A stretch of DNA of 64,000 bases. It comes from Nereocystis luetkeana. Lineage: Eukaryota; Sar; Phaeophyceae; Laminariales; Laminariaceae. Position numbers and translations under genes: made by a program. Of this stretch, positions 43,491 through 55,594 are shown one piece after another; the first letter of the stretch is position 1, and each line of letters opens with the position of its first letter. The DNA is taken from the NCBI GenBank assembly GCA_031213475.1, contig JARUPZ010000027.1, forward strand, positions 5,836,132-5,900,131. The letters are read 5' to 3'. Below the pieces are notes generated by a model that worked only from the letters and a program-made list of their open reading frames with translations, did no database searches and had not been told where the DNA came from.

Positions 43491-46400
43491 TCCAATATCG
43501 TTGAAATGCCTCTACGAGAAAAATCTCAGCGCTTCTATTCGTGTGATATAGGTCCTGGGGTAAGTTCATCGGGCGCACTTTCGGTTTTGCAAAAATCAGC
43601 GTTAAAATTTTGGGTGATGTTAAGATCTCATGTATGGAGCCTCATAAATAGTAGGTGCACCTGTACTACCGTAGCACGCATAAAAATAAAATCTTCCCAG
43701 ATATATGGAAGAAAACCATCAATATTTACTGACAGTACATTGTCTCGTTCTCGTTATTATTAATTATTATTATGGTTGCCTTCCGACAATATAGTGCAGA
43801 CGCCGTTCCGATATAAACCGAGTATCCTTCCGTAAATCAGCAGTATGTCACTCATACGCTTCTCTGCGAGCCGTTTCCCAATTCATTCCCCGCATTATTT
43901 CAATTTAGCTACCGGTATACCTGGTAGCATATAATATCCTATTCCTTATCAACGTTCAATCCTCAGGTCATTGACCGCATCCCTCCAGCTTCTTCCTCCC
44001 TTCCCCTGGCGGCCTGGCGGCCCCTCAGGGCTAGTTTATACCTACGCACTCGGCGCGAAATCGCGACCTGGGTGGTCACCGAGATGATCTGGAAGAGGCG
44101 TTCTTTGCAGACGCCTTTCCGTGCTAGGGGCGATCCGTCCGTCCCTCCAATAATCTTGCCGCTACCTGATCAATCAGATCGCTGCCTTCCTTTCCGAGGC
44201 GCCCAAAGCTTTCCACCGCGAGAGTGGCGAGTTTATAGCTGCGCTGTGGTCGAAGGTAATAGAAAGGCAACACAATATTCACGTTGTATACCAGGTACCA
44301 TGTATGCATCATCATCAGCTGTGAGCATTCGGAACGGTTTGGGTGTTGACGAAGAATTTGGTTGGGTTGGGGGTTGGGTTGGGCATCCTCTGCTCTGTGT
44401 GCCACACAATAGTAATCCCAACCCACGAGAAGACCCACTTGCTGTGGGAAAAGTGGCCAAAATGACATTTTTAACGTGAGAATTATCGCGCTCTGGGTAA
44501 CTCGGGGGTTGGCTATTAATAGCAAACGGAGCAACTTCTGATTCACCTGTTGAAGCAATCAGCTCCTCGTGTTCGTCGGTTTCAAAGATTTTTGTACCCC
44601 AACCATAATTCGAACATCGCAAACACTCAATTCTCTCGGAATGATATCGAGCTGGGCGTAAATATAGATAGGTCGCCCAGACCTGATCTGAACACCCCCT
44701 TTAGTACTTACTTCACCCACGCTTTTGGTGACAAACTACTTGGAGACTGCAGTATTAATAGTGGCTGCAACGAATACAAATTTAACACAACTACCATTCA
44801 AATGCATATTTATATATTTATTGATATGAGCTACGTACAAATGAAACACACCAGTGATGAAAGGATGGTGACGTGAGGGCTATACACGATGTACAACGAT
44901 CGCTTGACGCTGCCGCTTTAGGATGAGGGATGATGGGCCTGAATCAACGTTCAAGTGTACAAAATCCCTTCGGCACTACGAGTATGGGCACCCACAATTT
45001 TCTGGGGGGGGGAAACGATTTTAATTTATATTACTGCCGTAGTAGCAAAACTTGATATAAAAAAACGTGCCAGCTACGAGAACATTTTACGCTGCAGTCA
45101 TCAGCAAATAAAAAACGAAACGCACCAGCCACACCGTCCAATACCCTCTAAGAATAGTAACCGAGGTGCCTACGGTATAGCATCATACTAGGGTATAAAA
45201 TATCAGCTGTAAATTATGTACGAACACAAATAAGACTTGTAGCACCAGCCGATGGGCTTCTTATTCTATGAACTTCACTTGCAGAATTGGCATTAATAAC
45301 TGTCAACGATCAAAACGATGATCGCAGATCGATCGGGGCCTCGCCAACTGTTGAATAACTACTTGCGGAATCGGCCTGTCATCGCAGACAAGAAACAAAT
45401 CAGGAAAACAAATGTTCGAATATTAAGAAAGGAAAAGAAAAGGCCGAGGGAATCTTCTATTATCAATAGTATTCACTACCCAGTACACAATACTGTACCG
45501 TTCTGTCCGGAAATGTATGGAACCCTTTGGTATCAACATGTTTGGGCATCAACACGAAATACTGAAGGATCTTTTTCATTTCCGCACAGAGCGGTAAGCT
45601 CTATAGCCGCAGAGTGTTATTTAGCTGCCTCGCCACATCAAAGTGAAGGGAATGCCGTTCGCTCTCGACCGAATGCTCCGCAGCACGACGTTCAGCTGGC
45701 AGCGCAAGCGATCGCAAAAAAAAACAAAACACGACGTTCAGTTGGCAGCGCAACCGACCGAAAAAAAAACAGGGTTCCTTGCCACGCAAGCGATGACGCT
45801 GACCGTCAGCTGCCATAATTACAGGTAGGTGCACATGCAACACCCACAGGTGCAGCGAGCAAGCGACCTTCCCCCCTGAATGTGTTTGGTATAAATAGAG
45901 CTGTATTTGGACGGCACAACATGCAACAACAGAAAAAAAAAAAAAAAAAAACAGACGACGACGACGACGTGGTTACTCCGTACGTGCGCCTCTAAAGCAC
46001 TTTTGCCTATTCCGAACCTGCTGGACAAGGGCAGACGCACAACGTGTTAGAAGAAATATTTACCTACGTACGCAGCAGCAACGGCAGCAACAGCAACATT
46101 GCAATAATACCGGGAAGATAGGGATACAGGCTGGAAAGCAATAAATACTACCTAGAGAGGTATATTACTGCTGTGTCACAGAAGCCTACTGCCGCACCAC
46201 AGTAGCTTCTACGAACAGGGCGACAGAGCACACCAATCTGTTGAGTGGCAGCGGTGGTGGCGGTGGGGGTGCGGTGACACTGTTGTAACGCACAGCAGCA
46301 GCGTAGCCACAACAACTGAACAGCGCCATTGGTACCATCGCCGGCCCGCTAAAACAGTACCTCTTGACACCTACCGGCAAGAGAGCTATGATACGACGTA

Positions 46401-46864
46401 GACGCCTCCGCGAAAAGGCCGAGGCAAAATTCTACCGCATGACTATCGGTGCTAACGAAACCACTAATGAACTAACTGTTGTTCCTCCAAAAAAAAAAAA
46501 AAGAGAAGGGAAAATGCGCACGAGGTTCGTTCGGGACTCGACTCTCGAGCAGCCTATTGTACAGATAGATACCTTGGAAAGGTCAACACACACAACTAAA
46601 CTAAAGCTGTGCAAGCGTCCTCCTAAACTTCATTACACTCTCTAAACAAATTGTGGCGACGCTTTTTTTTTTGCAGCCTGACGAGAACTCAGGTGGGGCC
46701 TGAGAATTCGTCAGCCGCATCGCGACAAAAACTCGAAAAAACAACGCGAATTGTAATTGTAACGAGTGCCGCAACGAGGAAATGCGGGCGGTCCTGCTCC
46801 GCTCCGTACCTTACACGACCTACGGACACCCACAACTACGACAAAACAACAAATACAGTAAAGC

Positions 46865-46945
46865 CCCCCCCCCCCGCATTACAGGGATGCGGGGGTCTAT
46901 GGCCATACGACTACGGCCATGCATGACATGAGTACACCACCCCCG
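46865..46945 (+). mobile_element. Family A fragment, 3' end only
   Basis: About 70 bases from CATTACAGGGATGCGGGGGT to GACATGAGTACACCACCCCC. The shortest copy, consistent with 5' truncation. Confidence 0.7.
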
Positions 46946-47269
46946 TCCCCCAACCCCCTAACACCTCCGCCCACCAGGTACATATAGCCCCAATCCCACC
47001 CCTAGCCCAACCGATTCAAACTCGAGTTTATAGCAGTAATACCTCGCACAAGCATCCCATCGCAACACATGCGAGAGAGTGACATGATACAACCTCGCGA
47101 CGCCCACCGCCGCGGCCGGCTAATTCCGCCCGCAAGTCCAAAGCAAACAAAAAGGCGCGCGTGTTTTAACATGAAAAATACGGCTTTACCACCAATAGTA
47201 GTGAGTGCGCCGCCGCCACAAGAAAGGAAAACGTCTCAAAGAACGAACAAACAACACCCCTCGGCGGCG

Positions 47270-47288
47270 GGGGGGGGGGGGGGGGGGC
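47270..47288. repeat. Poly-G run
   Basis: Nineteen-base G block just downstream of the unknown gene's stop codon (minus-strand sense: poly-C). Confidence 0.9.
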
Positions 47289-47376
47289 GAGGTCGCCAAG
47301 CTTCAACAATACTGCACCAAAAACAACGGCCAAAATACGTAGAATTAATCTGGGTAACTACTGTACCTAGCCGCCG

Positions 47377-50300
47377 CTAAAAGGGTGTCGGACCTCCCCC
47401 ATCGTGGGAGCTGCCGCTTATCGTCGTGGCCGGCGTAGACGGCGTGTCCCCGAACAGTCTGTCCGGACTGATGCTCGTCGTGGGAGGCGCCCACCCGCTC
47501 AAAGGAGCCGGTCCCGGCGCCTTTCCCGAGCTCCCGCCGCTTCCAAACGGACCGTCGCCGTTGTCGCGGGGCGGGGGCGTGTGCACCCGTCCCCCGGACG
47601 CGTCGAGCTGCGAGGAGGGGAGGTCCGGCGTGTCGACTCGGAGGTAGCGCACGTTTCGGCCGGTAAGGTAGTCGGTCTTTTCGACCACCATCGTGTCTAA
47701 ACGTAGCCAGGCCTGTGGTGTGTGCACTCGAAAACTCTGTGAACGGGTGTGAGAGCAAAAAACAGAAGGACGCGGGAAATTCACGAAGCCGAGGTTGAGA
47801 GCAAGTGCAAACAGGGCGCGCGCGAGCGGGGGGGGAGGGCGTAGTCATTTGTTGCTCGCCTTAGTCATTTCACCATTGACCACGCGTCCCTGTCGTGACG
47901 ACCTGGGGGGGCGGGGGGTAAGGACGACACCATGCGGTTGGAGGCATTTCTTCCTCAACGCTGCGTATCGATTCCCCCGTGCCCCGTCTTATAGAGCGGG
48001 ACGGAGTTGTGTGCATGACCAGCCGGCGAAATTTCTCACTTGTCTTGAGAACAAAAAACATATTCCGAGCGACTTCTATGTGGTGACTCGGTAATCCAAG
48101 CCGCGATACGCGTCGCCCTGAATAGAGGCCCGACCTACCAGCAGATGCAGCATTACCAGCTCGAAGCCGGTGTAGGAGAGGGCACGGCATCGCTCGGGTA
48201 TGGCGTGCCAGCACCATATGCCAACAGCGAAAATGCGACGCAAACGCCCAAAGTGCCGTGCGCGTGCCTTACTTCTTTTTCGGCCAGGCGGAAACAAGAG
48301 GGGGCCTAGAAAACGGCCACAACGCCCGCTGACGCCCTCCTGCGCTGTAAAACCAATACCAGATACCACTCGTCTGCAAATATAAGTACCGCTTTGGTAC
48401 TAATACAAATATCAAAACCTTCCATATATACAAGGACAGATTGCATACACCATGGGTTCCTCGATACTAGGAAAGGCGGAAAGGTTGCACTTACGTGCAA
48501 TGCTTTGCAGATTTGCACGTAAATTTAATGCGGTTGTACGTATAGCAGGAGTTGTTGTAGATATGTACGGCCTACATGGTACCAAATGGGATCCGGGTGC
48601 CAGGTGGGCCTCCAGCGGCTCCTGTGGAGGGCTGATTATATTTCTGCACCACGAAGTGGGAGCAGGGTGCCAAATGGGATGGGCAACCTGCGGGTTCAAA
48701 GTACCAAACGGGCACAGGGTGCCAGGTGGTCTACAAAATATGTGCAAATCTAAGTACCTTGCACGTACGTGCAATTTCTCCGTTGGTACGACATAGAGCG
48801 TCGGCATCGGTTATGATGATCGGCCGACGTCAATATGAGGGGGGAGGAAGCCGAATATCAATATCCTCCGAGGGCGCCCGACTGCTGTCCAAGTGTGCCC
48901 CCGGTTTGGGGGACATACAAAATGAATCGACTCCTCCAGCTGTGATTATTTTACGAGGCATATCATACGGGACGTTCGGTCATCATGAGCATAACTGCTG
49001 TTGCAAATGCGTCAATCCTCAATCTTCAATGCGTCAATCCTCCATTTTTCAATTTTCGATCTCCTCCGTTGAAATGTGATGACGTGATGGGAATCTTTAA
49101 ACTTCGACAGAATCAAAACCCGTCAACCGCAGAGTACTACTACTGTAGAACATCAGCGGGAGTAATGTTCACTACCACTAAAAATCATACAAATTCCCCG
49201 ACGGCAAAGTACCAGTTATTGAACTCCGTAACACATGCATTATACATGCTGCACCGTTCGATTCCCCGAAAAAAAGAATAGCAGCAAGGGCAGTCCGCCG
49301 GCATTTACTAAGAGTGCATGCAGTCAGTGCCTGTGTCATAAATAGAGCCACTTTACTCGCCTGCGACTCCGCCTCGATCTCGTCTAGGCTGAAGAGTCCG
49401 TAGTAATTTGCGCACGCAACGACGCTGTGTATGCTATTGTCCACCAGGAACACCTTCGCGAAGGGCGGCGGCGAGGGCAAGGGAGACGCACGGCGCGGCG
49501 TGGCGCGGCGCGGTGGACGGTCAAGACGTGCTAAAAACGCTTCTCTTCCGCAAGGGTCAGAACATCAGAACAATTCGAGCGAACAGGAACGAAGAGACAG
49601 CTGCAGCAGTGGGTGGCTCTATCCATCTTACTACAATATTGATGTTCAAATCTACTATCGACATATAAATAAATGTACTATTATAATAACGCCCTGGGAT
49701 CGTTTCAAACACTTCTTTATTAAGCACCCGCGAATTAAATCGACCATTGAGGCAACCATGGTTGACGGAAACACAACGTGCCCATTGCCATTCCGGATGC
49801 GACTGGTGAAAACTAGAACTGTAAATGAGGCAAACAGCAGCAGCAGCAGCAGCAGCAGCACCAGCAGCAAGCAGCAACATAATAGCTAGACTGCATATTA
49901 CATACGTATATACAGCAGTAGCACGTTCTGTTTTGCGTCGTGCAAGGTGGTCGTTGTGATAGTGATGCACGACAGGACGCCTGAATGCTGCGGGGGCAAC
50001 CAACAGCAGACTTGCCGTCGGACCGCCTGGTGCCTGTGCCCCGGTGCTTCGGTGCTTGGGCGAATTGGGGGGGGGTGGTTCCTCACCTCGACGTTGATCG
50101 GCGGCAATCGTTCCGCACGGGGCTTCAAGAGGTAGTCGCTGTTGGTGAAGAGCTGCTCCACGGTAAAGTACGAGTCCGATCCGCTTGTCGTTCGGCTAGC
50201 TTTGCACAACACTCGTTCGACGATCTCGCTGTTGTTGACGTGCGGCAAATGTCAACAAGGCAGGAGAGGAAACCAAAGCGGGTAGGCAGCAGACAGAAAG

Positions 50301-53300
50301 GGTAATGACGGGGCGGAGACATGGGGCAGGGGGCGAGGGGGGAGTTACGCGACTGGGGGACCATTCGTGTATGCACAACACCAACAGACATATTGAGGAC
50401 CGGTTGGCTTCTTTGTCTGTCCTTATATATGTGCCAGGGGTCGTCGTCGCCTCAATGTTGTCCTAATACTGTAGTACGGGGGGCCATAGTAAATACCAGG
50501 TAGGACCTATGGTACACACGAACACCATATATATTTACCTATTTTTACGAACAACATTTGGTCCTATTTACTACCAGGTACCAGGTACCTGGTATGGTCC
50601 CCCGTAATAGTATACCTGGTAAATAGCACATTCCAAAGCGACCCCCTGGTTCAATGCTGTCCTGTACGCGCGTGTTACATGATACTTGCTGAGGTCGGGC
50701 CCGGTCATAGATGCATACTCGCAGGCACAAATCAACGTGTAGTCCCGCTGCTCTACTGAAGTAAACATCAAATCCCAGGTGGCGCACGTAACCTTTGCGC
50801 TGGGCGCCAGATTCACGGAGCTGAGCAAAGAACCGCCAGGATTTGGTCAACTCGACCGTGCTACCTTCCGAGCAGGATTAACGGCGCGCTCTGGCCACTA
50901 CAAGAAATACCTAATCGATCCCGCAGCTGCCCGCTGCAGCTTGTCGGTTAGGGCCCATCTTATTGAGGACTTTATTCTTTCAATATTAATTGATTTTTGT
51001 TTTCTAGATTAATTTGCACCTGATTGGCCGAAGAGTTAATCACCAAGCAGCTATTCTCAAGGCGGATTATTTTGTTTTCATTTGAGTGAAAAATCTTTTG
51101 TTTTTTTTTTCGTGTGATAATTTACTTCAATTTGGAATTCGGGAGTTGATCAGCCTTGATGTAGCATTATCACGGTGGGTCAACACCCCCGGTGGAGTCT
51201 GGGGATGATTCTTGGCAGCTTCGGTGACCACGATCGAGCCGATAAAACGCGAACCTCAACGAGAGGCGACCTGAGCAATAGCCGCGCCCACGCCCACTGA
51301 CCAAAGCACATGGTACCCCTGCAGTGGCGCCTAAAAACTAATCGTGGCGGCCGCAAGCCCAATTTTTCGGCCTGCTCAAGCGGCCAACAATGACGAAAAC
51401 CGAGCAAGCGACCAAAAAAACGGAGGGTACGCTCGAGACCTCGATAGCTGCATCACCGCTGCTGTTCCGCACGTGGCGCTTGAGGGCTCCCTCCGCCCAT
51501 CCAAGACACCCTAAGAGTGATAGCTTCCTACTGCCCCACCAAAAAGAAAAAGAGGCTGGCGGCGGCGCGCACGCGACAACGCAAACCTTCGCTCTCCTCT
51601 ACGCTCGTCGCTGTTTGTCGGCTGGGTGTTGTGTGATGCGGTGCGTTAGTCCAGGTTATTCCGAATATTTTTTTGTTTGACAAACAATACGCCGTTCCCC
51701 GATAGGATACAAACACGTTTTTTTGTCGAATTCAAACTAAACTTCATTGATAATATTTTTTAACTCCCAAACAACGAAGTTTAGCGTCCCCCGTTAAGAT
51801 GGGCCCTAGGGGCCGTGCGTATCGCACCACAGGCTGCGAAGGTCGTTTTTTTCACATTTTTGTTTCTTGATTTCCAACAAAACGCAAAAAAAAAAAAAAG
51901 TCGAAATTTAGCAGGGTTCCAACAAACCTGACAGCTTAAATTTCCAAAAAATCCATTTTGCCGGAATTTACTTGAAAATAAAAGAGGTGCAATTTTTCGA
52001 CAAAATTTGGTTCGATAAGCACGGCCAATAATCTACGTACTAGCCTACTACTCAGTCAGCGCTGACATTAACCCTTTTAGGGCAAATTGCAGTCCTGTTC
52101 TGGGGAAAAACCAGTCGAATTATAAATAGTTTGTCTCCAAAACAAGACTGTGGTCCTAGAAGGGTTAAACTGCTGACTGAGTGCGATATTAATAGTAGGT
52201 TATCCCTCACGCAACAATGCCGCTGTTTGTGGTGCCGTGTGTGCTATCTGTAAGTTATTACATGTTTGTACCAACTACATCAGCAGCTTCCACGCCTTTT
52301 CCTTGGAGAGAGAAGGCCGAGCGAGGAACGGCAAGGAAAGCTAAACCTCCACACTGCTGTCGGCACAACGGCGGTGGGGTGGCATCGTTGCTCTGTCCCT
52401 ACTCACAGGCTCTGGGGCACAAACAAAAGCAGAATCGTCTGGAAAGCGCCGGTGGACTGCTGTTGTTCCATGATACTCGTACTACTTACGATAATATGGA
52501 AAAACAAAGAGATGGCAAAAGACAAGATTTCACGAACACGGGAAATAAGGCACAACACCGGTACTGCTTGTTACAGCAGTATTCAATTTGTCGAATGATG
52601 ATGTCGCATTGCTATAGTCCACCATACTGAAATCCTGCTGGTGGTCACAAAACAGGCTTTACTAACAAAAATGTATCTCGATGGGGGAAAACAGGCGAGT
52701 ACGAAATAGCCCGCACGGCAGGAATCATACCCGTCCGTAAGGGAAACGAAACTAACGAGCTACGTACCAGGTACTACAGAAGGGGTATATCCATGGTATT
52801 ATACCAAGACTCGACTAAAGAAAAAAGAAAAAAGAAAAACAAGAGGGTTGAAAAGAAAAAACAGAAAGAAAGAAACAACGGGAGAATGAAAGAAAGCAAA
52901 CAAAGCAAAACATGCGCTCAGGGCGCATGCCGAGTCCCGAGGACAAGGTTGCTGTTTTCTGGTGCGATCAGTCCTCCTATGATATATCCAGTTGATGGAC
53001 TAACATGAGGACGTCACGAGATGACCAGACGGAAGGCAAGAAGACAAGGAGGGGGTAGAGGTAGGGAGCCATTACACCAACAAACAAAAACGAGCACTCC
53101 CACGAATGCCCAGTTGGTTATTTGTCGAAGCAATACTTGTACCTGGTACCTGGTATATGTATATCTGTTGTCTTGTCTGCTGCTGTATGGTAGCCTGTAC
53201 GCTGGTGTGCATCAAGAACAGTATGCCCTTCTCGGCGTTGCTCCGTTTTCGGAACAGCCAAAGAGTCGGGTGTCTGTTTTCGGAAGGTCGATTGCTTTGT

Positions 53301-55460
53301 AAAACGGACGTTGAAAGAAAAAAACACATACAATGCAGCCTAATGGTCGTCTCGGTCTCGCGCACGTTTCGATCGAAAGCGCAAGATCACAGTGTGTGAC
53401 AAGGGAGTGCTTCGAGGCGTGCCTTTGGTATCATACATACCTGGTACTTGGTGTGTGGTATATGTATCATACTTTCACCTGTGCTTGTACAGCAGTAGTA
53501 CGTGTACGAACCAATTTCTCCTAACCAAGTTCTAACAACAGAGCGAAAGAAAAAAATGCACCAACCGAGTGTGCGAAACAGGTGTTCGGGAGTACCGGAC
53601 AGCAGAACATGTAGCAGAACGCAGTACCAGGGACTATTAATAGTACTAAAACATACCAGGTAGTATTATATTATACCAGGCATCACGCCTTCGACACAAT
53701 GCGCTGGCATAACACCAGTAACCGACCGCTTGCGGTGCGGTGGTTCTTGACAACTTGCGTGATCTGATCAGTAAAAATTGCAACAACAAAAATGCTCCAC
53801 CATGCGAATACAAATAAATTTACAAAAGTTCAAAAATTCAAAAATGAACTTCAATTTTGTACTGTATTTTGACGTTGTTCTTCGAAGGTCAGCACCGGTA
53901 GAAGATTGACTAACCTTCCGCTTCGGCCTCCCTTGTACTCGGGAGACTTGCTCAATATCTCCACCACTTGCCGTAGCGACTCCAGGAACAGCTCACCGTG
54001 CCCGAAAAATTTAACGCCATTAAGGATTACCTGCGTACGGGGTGGGGCATGAGATAATATACACTTTACTACTTGTAGCACAAGAACGCCAAACGAAACG
54101 AGAAAACAAAGAAAAACGCGAAAAGCCGCAAGAAAACGATCTCGAATGTTGTTGTGGCTGGCACCTGCACCGACAGAGCTCTGTGACGACTCGTACAAAC
54201 ACCAGTACAAAAACGAGTACCTGGTATCTATTATCATATGGTCAGCCGCCGCCGCCGCCGCCGCCGCCGCAGCAGCAGCAGCAGATGGATGATTATGTAC
54301 TCGTACTATGCACGGCGTATGTTAACATATACGCCGCGCGGCTTTCGCTCGAACGGCGAATCAACACCCGGATACCCCCCCCTCGACACCGACCGAGGCT
54401 CGACCAAGGGGAGCTTTGGCGGGGTAACGGGGGCAGCAGAGCCTGTGCGAGCGGGATGAATAGTGGAAGGAATAATATTTAATGCTTGACGCTACTGACG
54501 ACACTGGCACCGCGCACACGGCACCCCGTGCACACGAAAGAAGACAGTGAGAACCCATGCCGATAAAACCACACGACCACACGGCCGTCGTCGTTCGTCT
54601 ACTCTTGCACCACCGGTACTGGTGCTGCTGCTGCTAATGGTACGTGGTCCGCGCAGAATTTCCTGCCAGGTGCGGAACATCATTTCATGTTTTTTTTTTT
54701 GTAGGTGGGGCGATGGCGATGACGGATGATGCCGGTGGATAATTGGATTTGTTTTACGTGAAAAAACAAAACTCGAACGAAACACAACCCGCAACCAACG
54801 TGTGCGTACGCTGCTGCTCGTAACGAGTGGCGCGAGCGCAACGATGGTAGCGTTGTCAACGCGGCTCGAAGATGATTTGCGAGGGAGGGAGGGAGCAGAT
54901 GGCGCCGCCTTGTGCACTAATGTTTGTGTGTGCCGTACGTCCTGCTTGATGTCATTGCCCCCCGCTTGTGTCGTTTCGCGCCAACTCGACTTGTTCGCGA
55001 AAGACGCAAAGACCCATATTTCGGGGAGAATTAAGCCGTGCGCGGCGCGCTCTCTGCGCTGAACCCATTACGCGAGCACCTCGACGCATCGGTCCAAGTG
55101 GTCGGGGGGGTCAGCGAAGTCGTGAGGGGCGGACTTCAATAGGGTCGGCACGCTCAAAGCTGAAGCTGAACTCACATTCTCTCGAAGCAAGTCGTTGATG
55201 GCTTGCTTGGACTCGACATTGCTGTCGTTCAAGGGTATGCAACTGAAGTGTTCCGGAAAGTTCTGAAACGCGGTCAGCACGGAGTCGCGATTGCCCTCCC
55301 GGCAGAGGGTCTGTACCGTATCGATGACCTCTTCGTTCATGTGGACCTCCAGCCAGTCTTCCTTCGTGCTCGGGCCGTGCGTCAATAGTGCTGCCCTCTG
55401 CCAAAATGACAAAATGATCTGAATTGAAAAAAAAGCAAGGGTTTCTGCAACTGGAAGCAT
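47377..55460 (-). CDS. Unrecognised conserved-looking protein, six exons
   Basis: Exons on the minus strand: 55460-55176, 54030-53915, 50820-50616, 50224-50087, 49453-49361 and 47712-47377 (stop at 47377-47379). Phases 0, 2, 0, 0, 0 agree across all junctions, giving 390 residues. I do not recognise the family. The exons have ordinary globular composition: EEVIDTVQTLCREGNRDSVL, GVKFFGHGELFLESLRQVVE, CATWDLMFTSVEQRDYTLIC, SVVACANYYGLFSLDEIEAE and VVEKTDYLTGRNVRYLRVDT. The last 70 residues are Pro/Gly/Ser-rich. It may be helical-repeat-like in its first half (impression only). The fifth exon uses a GC donor (CAG|GCGAGT). The third exon's donor lies in a TACCAGGTA word. The ATG at 55460 is the first in the exon, but a CAG acceptor at about 55403 also allows this to be an internal exon. 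Confidence 0.62.
47825..47905 (-). mobile_element. LINE 3' end fragment
   Basis: Minus-strand GGCGAGCAACAAATGACTAC followed by GCCCTCCCCCC matches the last 70-80 bases of the LINE fragment at 30160-30560. Only the 3' tip remains. Confidence 0.7.
49836..49873. repeat. CAG microsatellite
   Basis: Eight to nine CAG units then CACCAGCAGCAAGCAGCAAC, inside an intron of the unknown gene. Confidence 0.9.
50475..50607. mobile_element. MITE, GGGGG(A/G)CCATAG type, copy 2, carrying micro-insertions
   Basis: Ends TACGGGGGGCCATAGTAAAT and TATGGTCCCCCGTAA. Compared with the copy at 60823-60927 it has extra CCAGGTA after ATA at about 50500 and extra TACCAGGTACCAGGTACCTGG before TATGG at about 50574. It abuts the donor of an exon of the unknown gene. 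Confidence 0.82.
50821..53914 (-). other. 3.1 kb intron of the unknown gene
   Basis: AT-rich tracts (51000-51150, 51700-52010), the nested hairpins at 52048-52185 and several TACCWGGTA words (52765, 53141, 53437, 53655). No supported exon. Confidence 0.55.
52048..52185. mobile_element. TTAA-type hairpin MITE nested inside a CTCAGTCAGCGCTGAC palindrome
   Basis: The MITE (52068-52168, TTAA at each end) interrupts a second hairpin whose arms are CTACTCAGTCAGCGCTGAC on the left and CTGCTGACTGAGTG on the right. The intact form of that palindrome is at 36395-36456. Confidence 0.85.
54241..54285. repeat. GCC then CAG trinucleotide tract
   Basis: Nine GCC units followed by five CAG units in the first intron of the unknown gene. 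Confidence 0.9.
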
Positions 55461-55594
55461 GTCGTGTCGATACGGGGATGTTTCAGATTTCAGAGTCCTG
55501 CAAGTCCACGGTGGCAGGCCGCTGGCAGGGGGGCCTCCCTATATTGCAGCCGCACCGCTTGTCGCCGCGACTTGCTACCACCACCAATCTAGCA
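55461..55594. promoter_or_regulatory. Divergent start region of two genes
   Basis: The likely ATG of the minus-strand unknown gene (55460) and the ATG of the WD40 gene (55595) are 134 bases apart. If the exon at 55460 is a true first exon, this is a shared bidirectional promoter. No TATA box seen. The assignment depends on the start choice. Confidence 0.4.

Larger units (their letters stand above)
38975..47376. other. 8.4 kb repeat-rich region between two minus-strand genes
   Basis: No gene supported. Includes the 5' flank of the kinase and the 3' flank of the unknown gene. Features seen: a 23-base tandem repeat (40283-40331), a dispersed repeat at 40858-40945 repeated at 43752-43850, a segment at 41275-41400 repeated at 60645-60770, a 24-base tandem repeat (42781-42830), a MITE (43394) and a family A fragment (46865). 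Exon-like frames at 39025-39206 (+) and 42320-42600 (+) have acceptors but no partner exons or family match. Confidence 0.55.

Noticed and set aside
46364-46645. 93-codon plus-strand frame with a Lys-rich stretch (PPKKKKREGK)
   Set aside because: The Lys run comes from poly-A, and there is no family match or splice context. Possibly coding, but unsupported.
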